Source of the DNA: Pseudomonas serboccidentalis | GTDB taxonomy: Bacteria; Pseudomonadota; Gammaproteobacteria; Pseudomonadales; Pseudomonadaceae | Assembly: GCF_028830055.1 (NCBI RefSeq) | Contig: NZ_CP101655.1 | Coordinates: forward strand, 2,498,051 to 2,562,050 | Length of the DNA stretch: 64,000 bases | Direction: 5' to 3' | In this document: positions 45,006-53,116 of the stretch, in pieces | How the letters are laid out: the number at the start of each line of letters is the position of its first letter | Position numbering within the stretch: the stretch's first letter is position 1 | Notes under the pieces: generated by a model | Databases searched by the model: none | Seen by the model: only the letters and a program-made list of their open reading frames with translations | What the model was told of the DNA's origin: nothing | Made by a program: the position numbers and the translations under genes

Positions 45006-45677
45006 ATGGTGCAGGTATTGACTCGATTGCGAGGGGCGCTGCTGGTGGCCGGTTGCGTGGCCGTGTTGGCGGGGTGTGCAGGCAGTGTGGCGCCGCAGGT
45101 CAAGCGCCTGCCGGAGCGGGTCGAACTCAGCGGCACGTTCTATCGGGGTGAAGCCAACCAGAGTGGCCCGCAAGTGCTGGCCAGCCTGTTGTCGCAGCAG
45201 GGCGTCATGATTACGCCGGGCTTGCTGGAAAAGCCATTGCATCTGCCGGGTGCACAGGATCAGTTGCAGCAGAACCTGCAAAATCTTGCGCGCGAATACG
45301 GCATGGTGGTCTATCCGCTGGACAGCAACTTGCCGGCCTTGCTGACCCAGGTGGCGGCCGGTTATCCGGTGATGGTGCGTTTCAGCGAAGGCTCGGCATT
45401 CTGGGCTGAACCGCGTTACGCGATCCTTTCCGGTTACGACCGGCGCAAGCAGAAAGTGCTGTTGCGCGCTGGCATGAACCATCGTGAATTGATGAGTTTC
45501 AGCTCCTTTGAATCGGCGTTCGAAAAGTCGGGCGGCTGGGCAGTGCTGATCCAGAAACCGTCGCAGATTCCTGCCGAGGTCGATCGCCAGCGCTGGCTCA
45601 AGGCGGCGGACGAACTGGCGCAGGCCGGACAGGAGCGTGAAGCGGCGCAAGCCAAAAAGGCCTTGGCCGCACATTAA
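45006..45677 (+). CDS. C39 peptidase-like lipoprotein lacking catalytic Cys
   Basis: This 223-residue protein has a lipoprotein signal (LLVAGCVAVLAGCAGS). The fold resembles the C39 family (PA2778-like) peptidases. In active members the N-terminal motif is of the form QxxxxCGP, but here it reads NQSGPQVLASLL, with Ser where Cys should be. The later histidine region reads PRYAILSGYD, without the expected His. So it is probably not a protease. The C-terminus is helical (KAADELAQAGQEREAAQAKKAL). A GTG at 45000 is also in frame. Confidence 0.72.
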   Translation: MVQVLTRLRGALLVAGCVAVLAGCAGSVAPQVKRLPERVELSGTFYRGEANQSGPQVLASLLSQQGVMITPGLLEKPLHLPGAQDQLQQNLQNLAREYGMVVYPLDSNLPALLTQVAAGYPVMVRFSEGSAFWAEPRYAILSGYDRRKQKVLLRAGMNHRELMSFSSFESAFEKSGGWAVLIQKPSQIPAEVDRQRWLKAADELAQAGQEREAAQAKKALAAH

Positions 45678-45765
45678 GCTCCGTTCGTCATCTGCCGGGC
45701 ACCCTCACGCCCGGCAGGCCTCTCATTGATAGAGCCCGAATGTGCGGGTGAATCAGGAGGCGAGC

Positions 45766-45972
45766 ATGGCAGATTCCCCATCCCCGAAAGGCCCACACTC
45801 AAGCGAGCATTCGTCCGGTCATGATCTGGGCTTCGATCCGGATTCCCCGGACCTCGACGATCCCCAGGTTGACCCCGTCGGCCCCGCCAAGGCGCCGAAA
45901 GACGTGCAACCCGACGAAGACAGCAAGCGCCCGGCCAAACCTTATGACCCGTTAGCCGATCTGAAACCCTGA
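45766..45972 (+). CDS. Small acidic Pro/Asp-rich protein, copy 1
   Basis: This 68-residue protein (MADSPSPKGPHSSEHSSGHD...) is largely disordered in appearance, rich in Asp, Pro, Ser and His, with FDPDSPDLDDPQVDPVGP. It has no signal. An AGGAGG ribosome binding site lies five bases before the ATG. Twelve bases after it lies the gene for another 68-residue protein of like style. Function unknown. Confidence 0.78.
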   Translation: MADSPSPKGPHSSEHSSGHDLGFDPDSPDLDDPQVDPVGPAKAPKDVQPDEDSKRPAKPYDPLADLKP

Positions 45973-45984
45973 AGTGAGGTGCGT

Positions 45985-46191
45985 ATGAGTACCGATTCCA
46001 GCTTCGACGATAAACATCCGGACAGTGTGCCGACCACGCCTGAAGAAGAGGTGGACCCGGTACTGGATCCGGACAGCCCGCTGCGTGATCCGTTGGCTCG
46101 GCCGAATGTGGTGACGCCTGAGCATCATCGTGATCCGAGTGCCGGTGATGGCATTCCCGATGACGATAAAATGCCGTTACCCAATGATTGA
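45985..46191 (+). CDS. Small acidic Pro/Asp-rich protein, copy 2
   Basis: This 68-residue protein (MSTDSSFDDKHPDSVPTTPEEEVDPVLDPDSPLRDPLARP...) is disorder-prone and strongly acidic, with DPDSPLRDPLA near the middle recalling DPDSPDLDDP in the upstream protein. GAGG lies about five bases before the ATG at 45985. The two genes lie 12 bases apart and probably form one transcript. Function unknown. Confidence 0.75.
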   Translation: MSTDSSFDDKHPDSVPTTPEEEVDPVLDPDSPLRDPLARPNVVTPEHHRDPSAGDGIPDDDKMPLPND

Positions 46192-46225
46192 GTGACGGGT
46201 ATTTAACGACTGGCTAATTACCTCT

Positions 46226-46326
46226 GTGGCGAGGGAGCTTGCTCCCGCTGGACTGCGCAGCAGGCCTTTCTTGTTAAAAAAGAAGGTCCGCTACGCGCCC
46301 CAGCGGGAGCAAGCTCCCTCGCCACC
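46226..46326. repeat. Paired REP element, GTGGCGAGGGAGC family
   Basis: GTGGCGAGGGAGCTTGCTCCCGCTGG and CCAGCGGGAGCAAGCTCCCTCGCCAC face each other between the acidic-protein genes and pbpG. Confidence 0.85.
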
Positions 46327-46341
46327 GTTGGGTATTTCGAG

Positions 46342-47280
46342 TTACTTGGAGGCTTCGACTACGCCGCTCTGGCGACCCTTGAGGTTTTTCTCGGCCTTGT
46401 ATTGTTGCGCGACCGCCGGGACATTGGTGCTCCGGCCGGTTTCCATCCAGCTGCGGATACGGCTCGCATCGGCGAAATGGGTGTATTTGCCGAACGCATC
46501 GAGAATCACCAGGGCGACCGGACGGTTGCTCATCCGCGTCACCAGTACCAGACAGTGGCCGGCGGGGTTGGTGAAACCGGTTTTGGTGATCTTGATGTCC
46601 CAGTCGGCCTTGTTCACCAAATGATCGGTATTGCGGAAACCCAAGGTGTAGTTGGGTTTGCGGAACGACACGGTTTTTTCCTTGGTGGTGGTCAGCTCAC
46701 TGAGGATGGGGTGCTTGCTCGCGGCTACCAGCAGTTTGCTCAGGTCGCGAGCGGTGGAGACGTTGCGCTCGGACAGCCCCGTCGGCTCAACGTAGTGCGT
46801 ATTGGTCATGCCCAGTGCCTTGGCCTTGGCGTTCATTGCCGCGATGAACGCCGCATAACCGCCCGGATAGTGATGGGCCAGGCTGGCGGCAGCGCGGTTT
46901 TCCGAGGACATCAGGGCGATCAGCAGCATCTCGCGGCGCGGCAGTTCGCTCTTGAGTTTGACTCGGGAGAACACACCTTTCATTTCCGGCGTGTGACTGA
47001 TGTCGACGTCGATCCATTCGTCCATGTTCTGGTGCGCTTCAACCACGACCAGTCCGGTCATCAGCTTGCTCACCGAAGCGATCGGCACGATCACGTCCGG
47101 GTTGCTCGAATAGATGACTTTATTGGTCTGCAAATCCATAAGCAGGGCGCTGCCGGAGGCGATCTTCAGTTGCGAGGCATCGCGTGGCGCGGCGGTGGTT
47201 TCAGCGGCGTTGACAGTTGGCGTGACGAATGTGCCTGAAACAGCAAAAACCAGGCTCAGGATCGAAAGACGAATTTTCAC
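46342..47280 (-). CDS. pbpG: D-alanyl-D-alanine endopeptidase PbpG
   Basis: This 312-residue protein has a signal peptide cleaved near VNAAETT and the three serine DD-peptidase motifs: SVSK (Ser69, in ASVSKLMTG), SEN (in LMSSENRAA) and KTG (in [14 protein letters not shown]). Low-molecular-mass PBP7-type enzymes hydrolyse D-alanyl-meso-diaminopimelyl bonds in peptidoglycan. It is downstream of folD on the same strand, separated by a terminator and its own promoter region. Confidence 0.94.
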   Translation of the reverse strand: MKIRLSILSLVFAVSGTFVTPTVNAAETTAAPRDASQLKIASGSALLMDLQTNKVIYSSNPDVIVPIASVSKLMTGLVVVEAHQNMDEWIDVDISHTPEMKGVFSRVKLKSELPRREMLLIALMSSENRAAASLAHHYPGGYAAFIAAMNAKAKALGMTNTHYVEPTGLSERNVSTARDLSKLLVAASKHPILSELTTTKEKTVSFRKPNYTLGFRNTDHLVNKADWDIKITKTGFTNPAGHCLVLVTRMSNRPVALVILDAFGKYTHFADASRIRSWMETGRSTNVPAVAQQYKAEKNLKGRQSGVVEASK

Positions 47281-47462
47281 GCGGGCGAACTCATAAAAGT
47301 TGGATATTCCGTTAGTTTGTAACGGGTTATTTCTTCAAAGCGTCGCATTCTAGGAGTATGGCTGAAGATCTGTCGATGGTTGTTTGACTGACCTGAAAAT
47401 CTCGTGAAAAGGCCTGTAAAAAGAGGGGTTTCCGGCGAACGGTTAGTGTTTTTTCTCAGACA

Positions 47463-47488
47463 CGAAAAACCCCGCACCAGGCGGGGTT
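47463..47488 (-). terminator. Terminator of folD
   Basis: The stem AACCCCGC/GCGGGGTT (47468-47475, 47481-47488) is followed on the minus strand by a T-run. Confidence 0.85.
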
Positions 47489-47509
47489 CTTTTACCGGGG
47501 GAAAACGCC

Positions 47510-48364
47510 TCAGGCGTGCAGGGTTTCTGCCGCGTAAAGGGTGTTTTCCAGCAGGCAGGCGCGGGTCATCGGGCCGACACCGCCCGGAACCGGAGTGATC
47601 CAGCCGGCGCGCGGCAGGGCGGTTTCGTACACTACGTCACCCACCAGCTTGCCGTCTTCCTGACGGTTGATGCCGACGTCGATGACGATCGCGCCTTCCT
47701 TGATCCACTCGCCCTTGACCAGGCCCGGCTTGCCGGCGGCCACGACCACCAGATCAGCCCGACCGACGTGGCCGGCCAGATCCTTGGTGAAGCGGTGCGT
47801 GACGGTCACGGTGCAACCGGCCAGCAGCAGTTCCATCGCCATCGGGCGACCGACGATGTTGGACGCGCCAACCACCACCGCGTCCAGACCATAAAGGTCC
47901 ACGCCCGTGCTTTCCAGCAAGGTCATGATGCCTTTTGGGGTGCATGGACGCAGCAGCGGGATGCGCTGGGCCAGGCGACCGACGTTATAAGGATGGAAGC
48001 CGTCGACGTCTTTGTCCGGGCGGATGCGTTCCAGCAGTTTGGAAGCGTCCAGGTGCTCGGGCAGCGGCAGTTGCAGCAGCACGCCGTCGATCGCCGGGTC
48101 GTCGTTGAGGCGATCGATCAGATCGGTCAGCGCTTGCTGAGTGGTTTCGCAAGGCAGGTCGTAGGCTTGAGAGAGGAAGCCGACCTCTTCACAGTCTTTA
48201 CGCTTGTGCGAGACATAAACCTGAGAGGCAGGATCGCTGCCGACCAGGATCACCGCGAGGCCGGGAGTGCGCAGGCCTTGCTGGCGACGCTCGGCAACTC
48301 GTTGGGCGATCTGCTGGCGCAGGCTGGCGGCGATCGATTTGCCGTCGATTAGTTGTGCAGTCAT
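47510..48364 (-). CDS. folD: Bifunctional methylenetetrahydrofolate dehydrogenase/cyclohydrolase FolD
   Basis: This 284-residue enzyme has the N-terminal catalytic domain with the active-site Lys motif [14 protein letters not shown], the [11 protein letters not shown] segment, and a Rossmann-type NADP-binding half ([18 protein letters not shown]) ending [12 protein letters not shown]. It interconverts methylene-, methenyl- and formyl-tetrahydrofolate. The tRNA genes immediately upstream on the other strand form the standard conserved arrangement of Pseudomonas. Confidence 0.96.
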   Translation of the reverse strand: MTAQLIDGKSIAASLRQQIAQRVAERRQQGLRTPGLAVILVGSDPASQVYVSHKRKDCEEVGFLSQAYDLPCETTQQALTDLIDRLNDDPAIDGVLLQLPLPEHLDASKLLERIRPDKDVDGFHPYNVGRLAQRIPLLRPCTPKGIMTLLESTGVDLYGLDAVVVGASNIVGRPMAMELLLAGCTVTVTHRFTKDLAGHVGRADLVVVAAGKPGLVKGEWIKEGAIVIDVGINRQEDGKLVGDVVYETALPRAGWITPVPGGVGPMTRACLLENTLYAAETLHA

Positions 48365-48495
48365 TGCGCGTGATTAACCATCGAGAGGGGAAAAAAAGAG
48401 AACGCATTCTCGCATGTCAGGCGGTGAGGGCAAAGGCGCTTGGTCAGCTAATTCCCCTAACTCCTTTAATTAAATGAATTTTTTTCAAAAAGGAT

Positions 48496-48522
48496 TTGAC
48501 GACCTTGGGAGCGCTCTATACT
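48496..48522 (+). promoter_or_regulatory. Probable sigma-70 promoter of the tRNA cluster
   Basis: TTGACG (48496-48501) and TATACT (48517-48522) are separated by 15 bases; a shift gives TACTAT with 17. A GC-rich stretch follows (CGTCGC). It lies about 115 bases before the first tRNA. Confidence 0.55.
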
Positions 48523-48639
48523 ATTCGTCGCACTTGTCGGGCACAGCCTAGCACTGGTTAAGAAGGTCGAGCGGAATTACGGTTCTGCAAGACTGGAAAG
48601 CATTTAGTTTGTAGTCCTCCAAGAGTACAGATTAATAAG

Positions 48640-48716
48640 GCGCCCGTAGCTCAGCTGGATAGAGCATCCGCCTTCTAAGCGGATGGTCGCAGGTTCGAGT
48701 CCTGCCGGGTGCGCCA
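48640..48716 (+). tRNA. tRNA-Arg (TCT)
   Basis: The 77-base cloverleaf has acceptor stem GCGCCCG/CGGGTGC, D arm GCTC AGCTGGATA GAGC, anticodon loop CTTCTAA with TCT, T arm GTTCGAGTC and encoded CCA. All stems pair. Confidence 0.95.
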
Positions 48717-48748
48717 TTAGGCAGCTTTGGCACAAGTAGCGCGATATG

Positions 48749-48824
48749 GTGGGCGTAGCTCAGTTGGTAGAGCACGGGATTGTGACTCCCGTTGTCGTGG
48801 GTTCGATCCCCATCGTCCACCCCA
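48749..48824 (+). tRNA. tRNA-His (GTG), copy 1
   Basis: Acceptor GTGGGCG/CGTCCAC, a normal D arm (GCTC AGTTGGTA GAGC), anticodon loop TTGTGAC with GTG, and encoded CCA. The extra 5' G of tRNA-His would be base 48748. Confidence 0.95.
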
Positions 48825-48831
48825 TATTTCG

Positions 48832-48863
48832 AAAGGCGCCAGATGTAACAGTCTGGCGCCTTT
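48832..48863 (+). other. Hairpin after tRNA-His copy 1
   Basis: AAAGGCGCCAGA/TCTGGCGCCTTT is a perfect 12-bp stem; the tail is TTTGCTTT rather than an unbroken T-run, so it may be a weak terminator or processing hairpin that lets transcription reach tRNA-Leu. Confidence 0.75.
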
Positions 48864-48881
48864 GCTTTAAAAGCTTCATCT

Positions 48882-48966
48882 GCGGATGTGGTGGAATTGG
48901 TAGACACACTGGATTTAGGTTCCAGCGCCGCGAGGCGTAAGAGTTCGAGTCTCTTCATCCGCACCA
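48882..48966 (+). tRNA. tRNA-Leu (TAG)
   Basis: Class II tRNA of 85 bases: acceptor GCGGATG/CATCCGC, anticodon loop ATTTAGG with TAG, a long variable arm (GCCGCGAGGC) and encoded CCA. Confidence 0.95.
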
Positions 48967-49042
48967 ATTAAAGCTTCATTCATGCCGCAGGCCGGATGAA
49001 GTTCAGCAAAGAAGTTGAATGGCTTTTTTGTGATGCAATATG

Positions 49043-49118
49043 GTGGGCGTAGCTCAGTTGGTAGAGCACGGGATTGTGACTCCCGTTGTCGTGGGTTCGA
49101 TCCCCATCGTCCACCCCA
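49043..49118 (+). tRNA. tRNA-His (GTG), copy 2
   Basis: Base-identical in the tRNA body to copy 1, 294 bases downstream. Flanks are also duplicated. Confidence 0.95.
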
Positions 49119-49125
49119 TATTTCG

Positions 49126-49161
49126 AAAGGCGCCAGATTTAACAGTCTGGCGCCTTTTTTG
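49126..49161 (+). terminator. Terminator of the tRNA cluster
   Basis: AAAGGCGCCAGA/TCTGGCGCCTTT, the same hairpin as after copy 1, here followed by a run of eight T. Confidence 0.9.
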
Positions 49162-49518
49162 TTTTACGGCTTGTGGTTTGGCTGTGCAGGGTCTCGGGTC
49201 GCAGGGGCGGGGCGTTTCGTCGTGTTTCCGGGCTTGAGGCTGGCGTGCCGACCACCGGCCATGTTTGCGGGATCCGCCGTCAGGGAGATGGCTCGCAGGC
49301 GCTTCTATATATAGAGGCGGTTGAAGCAGAGCCCTGGCGTGATGGTCCTTATTCGTCTTCGGGGTGGAGTGCATTGCTGCATTCACACCTATAAATGGCC
49401 TGCTGTTTTTTTACCCGTTTTCAGTAGGGTGACTTCTTGAGTTTGACCCACTAGAATGCATGCCCTTGATTCTGGGGTCGGAAACGGCCGGCTAACGTCT
49501 GTGCAACGAGGAATATCC
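49162..49518. other. Gene-free region between the tRNAs and tig
   Basis: No coding sequence with a good ribosome binding site is visible. The last part should contain the trigger factor promoter; TAGAAT at 49452-49457 is a possible -10 with no convincing -35. Confidence 0.5.
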
Positions 49519-50829
49519 ATGCAAGTTTCTGTTGAAAATACTACTGCTCTTGAGCGCCGCATGAGCGTCACCGTGCCGGCTGAGCGCATTGAGAGCCAGG
49601 TCAACAAGCGTCTGCAGCAGACTGCCCAAAAGGCCAAGATTGCTGGCTTCCGTCCAGGCAAAGTGCCAATGAGCGAAATCAAGCGCCGTTTCGGTGCTGA
49701 CGCTCGTCAGGAAGCTGTTGGTGATGTCATCCAGTCCTCCTTCTACGAAGCTGTGGTTGAGCAGAAGCTGAACCCTGCCGGTTCGCCTTCGATCGAGCCG
49801 AAGTCGCTGGAAGCCGGCAAGGACCTGGAATACGTAGCCGTATTCGAAGTGTTCCCTGAGTTCACCGTTGCCGGTTTCGACGGCATCGCTGTCGAGCGCC
49901 TGAGCGCTGACGTGGCTGACGCTGATCTGGACAAGATGCTGGACATCCTGCGCAAGCAGAACACCCGTTTCGAAGTGGCCGATCGCGCTGCGCAGAACGA
50001 AGACCAGCTGAACATCGATTTCGTTGGCAAGGTTGACGGCGAAGCATTCGCTGGCGGCTCCGCCAAAGGCACTCAGCTGGTGCTGGGTTCCGGTCGCATG
50101 ATCCCGGGCTTCGAAGAAGGCCTGGTTGGCGCCAAGGCGGGCGAAGAGCGCGTTCTGAACCTGACCTTCCCTGAGGACTATCAGAACCTGGACCTGGCTG
50201 GCAAAACCGCCGAGTTCACCGTGACTGTCAACACTGTTTCCGAGCCTAAGCTGCCTGAGCTGAACGAAGAGTTCTTCGCTCAATTTGGTATCAAGGAAAG
50301 CGGCATCGACGGTTTCCGCACCGAAGTTCGCAAGAACATGGAGCGTGAACTGCGTCAGGCCATCAAGTCCAAGGTCAAGAATCAGGTAATGGACGGTCTG
50401 CTGGCCACCAACCCGATCGAAGTGCCAAAGGCTCTGCTGTCCAACGAAGTTGACCGTCTGCGCGTGCAGGCTGTTCAGCAGTTCGGCGGCAACATCAAGC
50501 CTGACCAACTGCCGGCCGAGCTGTTCGAAGAGCAAGCCAAGCGCCGTGTAGTGCTGGGTCTGATCGTGGCTGAAGTGGTCAAGCAATTCGACCTGAAGCC
50601 TGACGAAGCCCGCGTTCGTGAAATGATCCAGGAAATGGCTTCGGCTTATCAGGAGCCTGAGCAGGTTGTGTCCTGGTACTACAAGAACGAGCAGCAACTG
50701 AACGAAGTTCGTTCGGTTGTGCTGGAAGAACAAGTTGTGGATACTGTTCTGCAGAAAGCTAGCGTGACCGACAAATCGGTCTCTTACGAAGAAGCGGTCA
50801 AGCCGGTAGAAGCTCCAAAAGCCGACTGA
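49519..50829 (+). CDS. tig: Trigger factor
   Basis: This 436-residue ribosome-associated chaperone has an N-terminal ribosome-binding domain (signature [17 protein letters not shown]), an FKBP-type peptidyl-prolyl isomerase domain in the middle ([21 protein letters not shown]...[17 protein letters not shown]), and a C-terminal chaperone domain. It begins [15 protein letters not shown] after CGAGGAAT. It precedes clpP, the usual gene order. Confidence 0.97.
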   Translation: MQVSVENTTALERRMSVTVPAERIESQVNKRLQQTAQKAKIAGFRPGKVPMSEIKRRFGADARQEAVGDVIQSSFYEAVVEQKLNPAGSPSIEPKSLEAGKDLEYVAVFEVFPEFTVAGFDGIAVERLSADVADADLDKMLDILRKQNTRFEVADRAAQNEDQLNIDFVGKVDGEAFAGGSAKGTQLVLGSGRMIPGFEEGLVGAKAGEERVLNLTFPEDYQNLDLAGKTAEFTVTVNTVSEPKLPELNEEFFAQFGIKESGIDGFRTEVRKNMERELRQAIKSKVKNQVMDGLLATNPIEVPKALLSNEVDRLRVQAVQQFGGNIKPDQLPAELFEEQAKRRVVLGLIVAEVVKQFDLKPDEARVREMIQEMASAYQEPEQVVSWYYKNEQQLNEVRSVVLEEQVVDTVLQKASVTDKSVSYEEAVKPVEAPKAD

Positions 50830-50855
50830 TTGTTTTTGCGTTAAGAAGTACACAC

Positions 50856-50881
50856 ATAAGCCAGCCTTCGAGCTGGCTTAT
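50856..50881. other. Hairpin between tig and clpP
   Basis: ATAAGCCAGC-CTTCGA-GCTGGCTTAT is a perfect ten-bp stem without a T-run, so likely a partial terminator or mRNA-processing hairpin rather than a strong terminator. Confidence 0.7.
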
Positions 50882-50921
50882 GCGTATTCAAGACATAACT
50901 ATTTGGGAGTGACTGCAGAGC

Positions 50922-51557
50922 ATGTTCCGTAATTCGTATATTCAGCAGAACTCTGATATCCAGGCCGCAGGCGGCCTGGTCCCGATGGTTGTCGAGCAAT
51001 CTGCTCGTGGCGAGCGCGCCTATGACATCTACTCGCGCCTTCTGAAGGAGCGCGTAATCTTTCTGGTGGGTCCTGTAGAGGACTACATGGCCAACCTGAT
51101 CTGTGCGCAATTGCTGTTCCTTGAAGCGGAAAACCCGGACAAGGACATCCATCTTTACATCAACTCCCCGGGCGGTTCGGTGACAGCGGGCATGTCGATC
51201 TACGACACCATGCAGTTCATCAAGCCAAACGTATCGACGACCTGCATTGGTCAGGCGTGCAGCATGGGTGCATTCCTGCTGACCGCCGGTGCACCTGGCA
51301 AGCGTTACTGCCTGCCGAACTCGCGCGTGATGATTCACCAGCCACTGGGCGGTTTCCAGGGCCAGGCGTCGGATATCGAAATCCATGCCAAGGAAATCCT
51401 CTTCATCCGCGAGCGTCTGAACACGCTGATGGCCAAGCACAGCGGTCGTACGCTTGAAGAAATCGAGCGCGACACCAACCGCGACAACTTCATGAGTGCA
51501 GAAGCTGCGAAGGAATACGGCCTGATCGACGAAGTCATCAGCCAGCGTCCCGCGTAA
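50922..51557 (+). CDS. clpP: ATP-dependent Clp protease proteolytic subunit
   Basis: This 211-residue serine protease has Ser in [11 protein letters not shown] (about residue 114), His in [13 protein letters not shown] (about 139) and Asp in the later [17 protein letters not shown] region. It assembles as a tetradecameric barrel with ClpX or ClpA. It precedes clpX. Confidence 0.97.
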   Translation: MFRNSYIQQNSDIQAAGGLVPMVVEQSARGERAYDIYSRLLKERVIFLVGPVEDYMANLICAQLLFLEAENPDKDIHLYINSPGGSVTAGMSIYDTMQFIKPNVSTTCIGQACSMGAFLLTAGAPGKRYCLPNSRVMIHQPLGGFQGQASDIEIHAKEILFIRERLNTLMAKHSGRTLEEIERDTNRDNFMSAEAAKEYGLIDEVISQRPA

Positions 51558-51669
51558 AATAAGCAGCTCAAAATAGGGTTGGTCGGCAGGTCCGACCACC
51601 AGCGGGCTTGAAAAAGCCCGCAATAGCCTTCATCTTGTGTTGCAAGCCTATCGGATTTGGATCGAACGA

Positions 51670-52953
51670 ATGACTGACACCCGCAACGGCGAGGACAACG
51701 GCAAGCTGCTCTATTGCTCCTTCTGTGGCAAAAGCCAGCATGAAGTGCGCAAATTGATTGCCGGCCCCTCGGTCTTTATCTGCGACGAGTGCGTCGACCT
51801 GTGCAATGACATCATCCGCGAGGAGGTGCAGGAAGCACAGGCCGAAAGCAGCGCGCATAAATTGCCTTCGCCTAAAGAAATCAGCGGCATCCTTGATCAG
51901 TATGTAATCGGTCAGGAGCGTGCGAAAAAGGTTCTGGCCGTAGCGGTGTACAACCACTACAAGCGCCTGAACCAGCGTGACAAGAAGGCTGACGACGTCG
52001 AACTCGGCAAGAGCAACATCCTGCTGATCGGCCCGACAGGCTCCGGTAAAACCCTGCTGGCCGAAACACTGGCCCGCCTGCTGAACGTTCCGTTCACCAT
52101 CGCCGACGCAACCACCCTCACCGAGGCCGGTTACGTAGGTGAAGATGTCGAGAACATCATTCAGAAACTGCTGCAAAAGTGCGATTACGACGTGGAAAAA
52201 GCCCAGATGGGCATTGTCTATATCGACGAAATCGACAAGATTTCCCGCAAGTCCGACAACCCGTCGATCACCCGCGATGTTTCCGGTGAAGGCGTGCAGC
52301 AGGCCTTGCTCAAGTTGATCGAAGGCACGGTCGCTTCCGTTCCGCCGCAAGGTGGCCGCAAGCATCCGCAGCAGGAATTCCTGCAGGTCGACACCCGTAA
52401 CATCCTGTTCATCTGCGGTGGTGCGTTCTCTGGTCTGGAAAAGGTTATTCAAAACCGTTCCACCAAGGGCGGCATCGGTTTCAATGCAGAAGTGCGCAGC
52501 AAGGAGGAAGGCAAGAAAGTCGGTGAATCCCTGCGTGAAGTCGAGCCTGACGATCTGGTCAAGTTCGGTCTGATCCCGGAGTTCGTCGGTCGTCTGCCGG
52601 TCCTCGCGACGCTGGACGAGCTGGATGAGGCTGCGCTGATGCAGATCCTCACCGAGCCGAAAAATGCTCTGACCAAGCAGTATGCCAAGCTGTTCGAGAT
52701 GGAAGGCGTGGATCTGGAATTCCGGACCGACGCACTGAAATCGGTCGCCAAGCGTGCCCTGGAGCGTAAAACCGGTGCCCGTGGCCTGCGTTCGATTCTC
52801 GAAGGTGTGCTGCTCGACACGATGTACGAAATTCCCTCGCAGTCCGAGGTGAGCAAAGTCGTCATCGATGAAAGCGTGATCGAAGGCAAGTCCAAGCCAC
52901 TGTATATCTACGAAAACAGTGAGCCGACGGCCAAGGCAGCGCCGGACGCGTAA
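51670..52953 (+). CDS. clpX: ATP-dependent Clp protease ATPase subunit ClpX
   Basis: This 427-residue AAA+ unfoldase has an N-terminal C4 zinc-binding domain ([15 protein letters not shown]...[10 protein letters not shown]), Walker A GPTGSGKT (about residue 120), Walker [10 protein letters not shown], the pore loop GYVGEDVE, and a C-terminal ClpP-contact IGF-like loop ([13 protein letters not shown]). The ATG at 51670 ([11 protein letters not shown]) is preferred; an in-frame start at 51637 would add a segment not seen in the family. Confidence 0.97.
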   Translation: MTDTRNGEDNGKLLYCSFCGKSQHEVRKLIAGPSVFICDECVDLCNDIIREEVQEAQAESSAHKLPSPKEISGILDQYVIGQERAKKVLAVAVYNHYKRLNQRDKKADDVELGKSNILLIGPTGSGKTLLAETLARLLNVPFTIADATTLTEAGYVGEDVENIIQKLLQKCDYDVEKAQMGIVYIDEIDKISRKSDNPSITRDVSGEGVQQALLKLIEGTVASVPPQGGRKHPQQEFLQVDTRNILFICGGAFSGLEKVIQNRSTKGGIGFNAEVRSKEEGKKVGESLREVEPDDLVKFGLIPEFVGRLPVLATLDELDEAALMQILTEPKNALTKQYAKLFEMEGVDLEFRTDALKSVAKRALERKTGARGLRSILEGVLLDTMYEIPSQSEVSKVVIDESVIEGKSKPLYIYENSEPTAKAAPDA

Positions 52954-52972
52954 GCGTTCACACTGCCGGAAC

Positions 52973-53003
52973 AAAGAAGGGGCCTTCGGGCCTCTTTTTT
53001 TTT
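52973..53003 (+). terminator. Terminator after clpX
   Basis: AAGAAGGGGCC-TTCG-GGCCTCTTTTTTTTT forms a GC stem closed by a UUCG-type loop, followed by nine T. Confidence 0.9.
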
Positions 53004-53029
53004 ATGTCGTTTTTTACATCCGCTTTGCG

Positions 53030-53058
53030 CTTGTTTTTTTTCAAGGCAGCCCCCATCT
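53030..53058 (+). promoter_or_regulatory. Sigma-32-like heat-shock promoter of lon
   Basis: CTTGTTT (53030-53036), a 14-base spacer, and CCCCATCT (53051-53058) match the CTTGAAA-N11-16-CCCCATnT consensus of RpoH promoters. They lie 60-90 bases before the lon ATG, and lon is a known heat-shock gene. Confidence 0.65.
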
Positions 53059-53086
53059 TGGTTTCAAGCTTAATTCCATCTGATTA

Positions 53087-53100
53087 CGGCCATATGGCCG
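53087..53100. promoter_or_regulatory. Perfect 14-bp palindrome in the lon leader
   Basis: CGGCCATATGGCCG lies between the putative promoter and the lon start, 17 bases before the ATG. It could be a regulator site or hairpin; no protein is known to me. Confidence 0.4.
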
Positions 53101-53116
53101 CCGTAGAGGCGAAATC

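Noticed and set aside
48632..48967. Minus-strand frame over the tRNA cluster
   Set aside because: Its translation is the typical artefact of reading tRNA genes in reverse; the tRNAs fold well.
51568..52974. Minus-strand frame opposite clpX
   Set aside because: Shadow of clpX; low-complexity Phe/Leu-rich translation with no known family.
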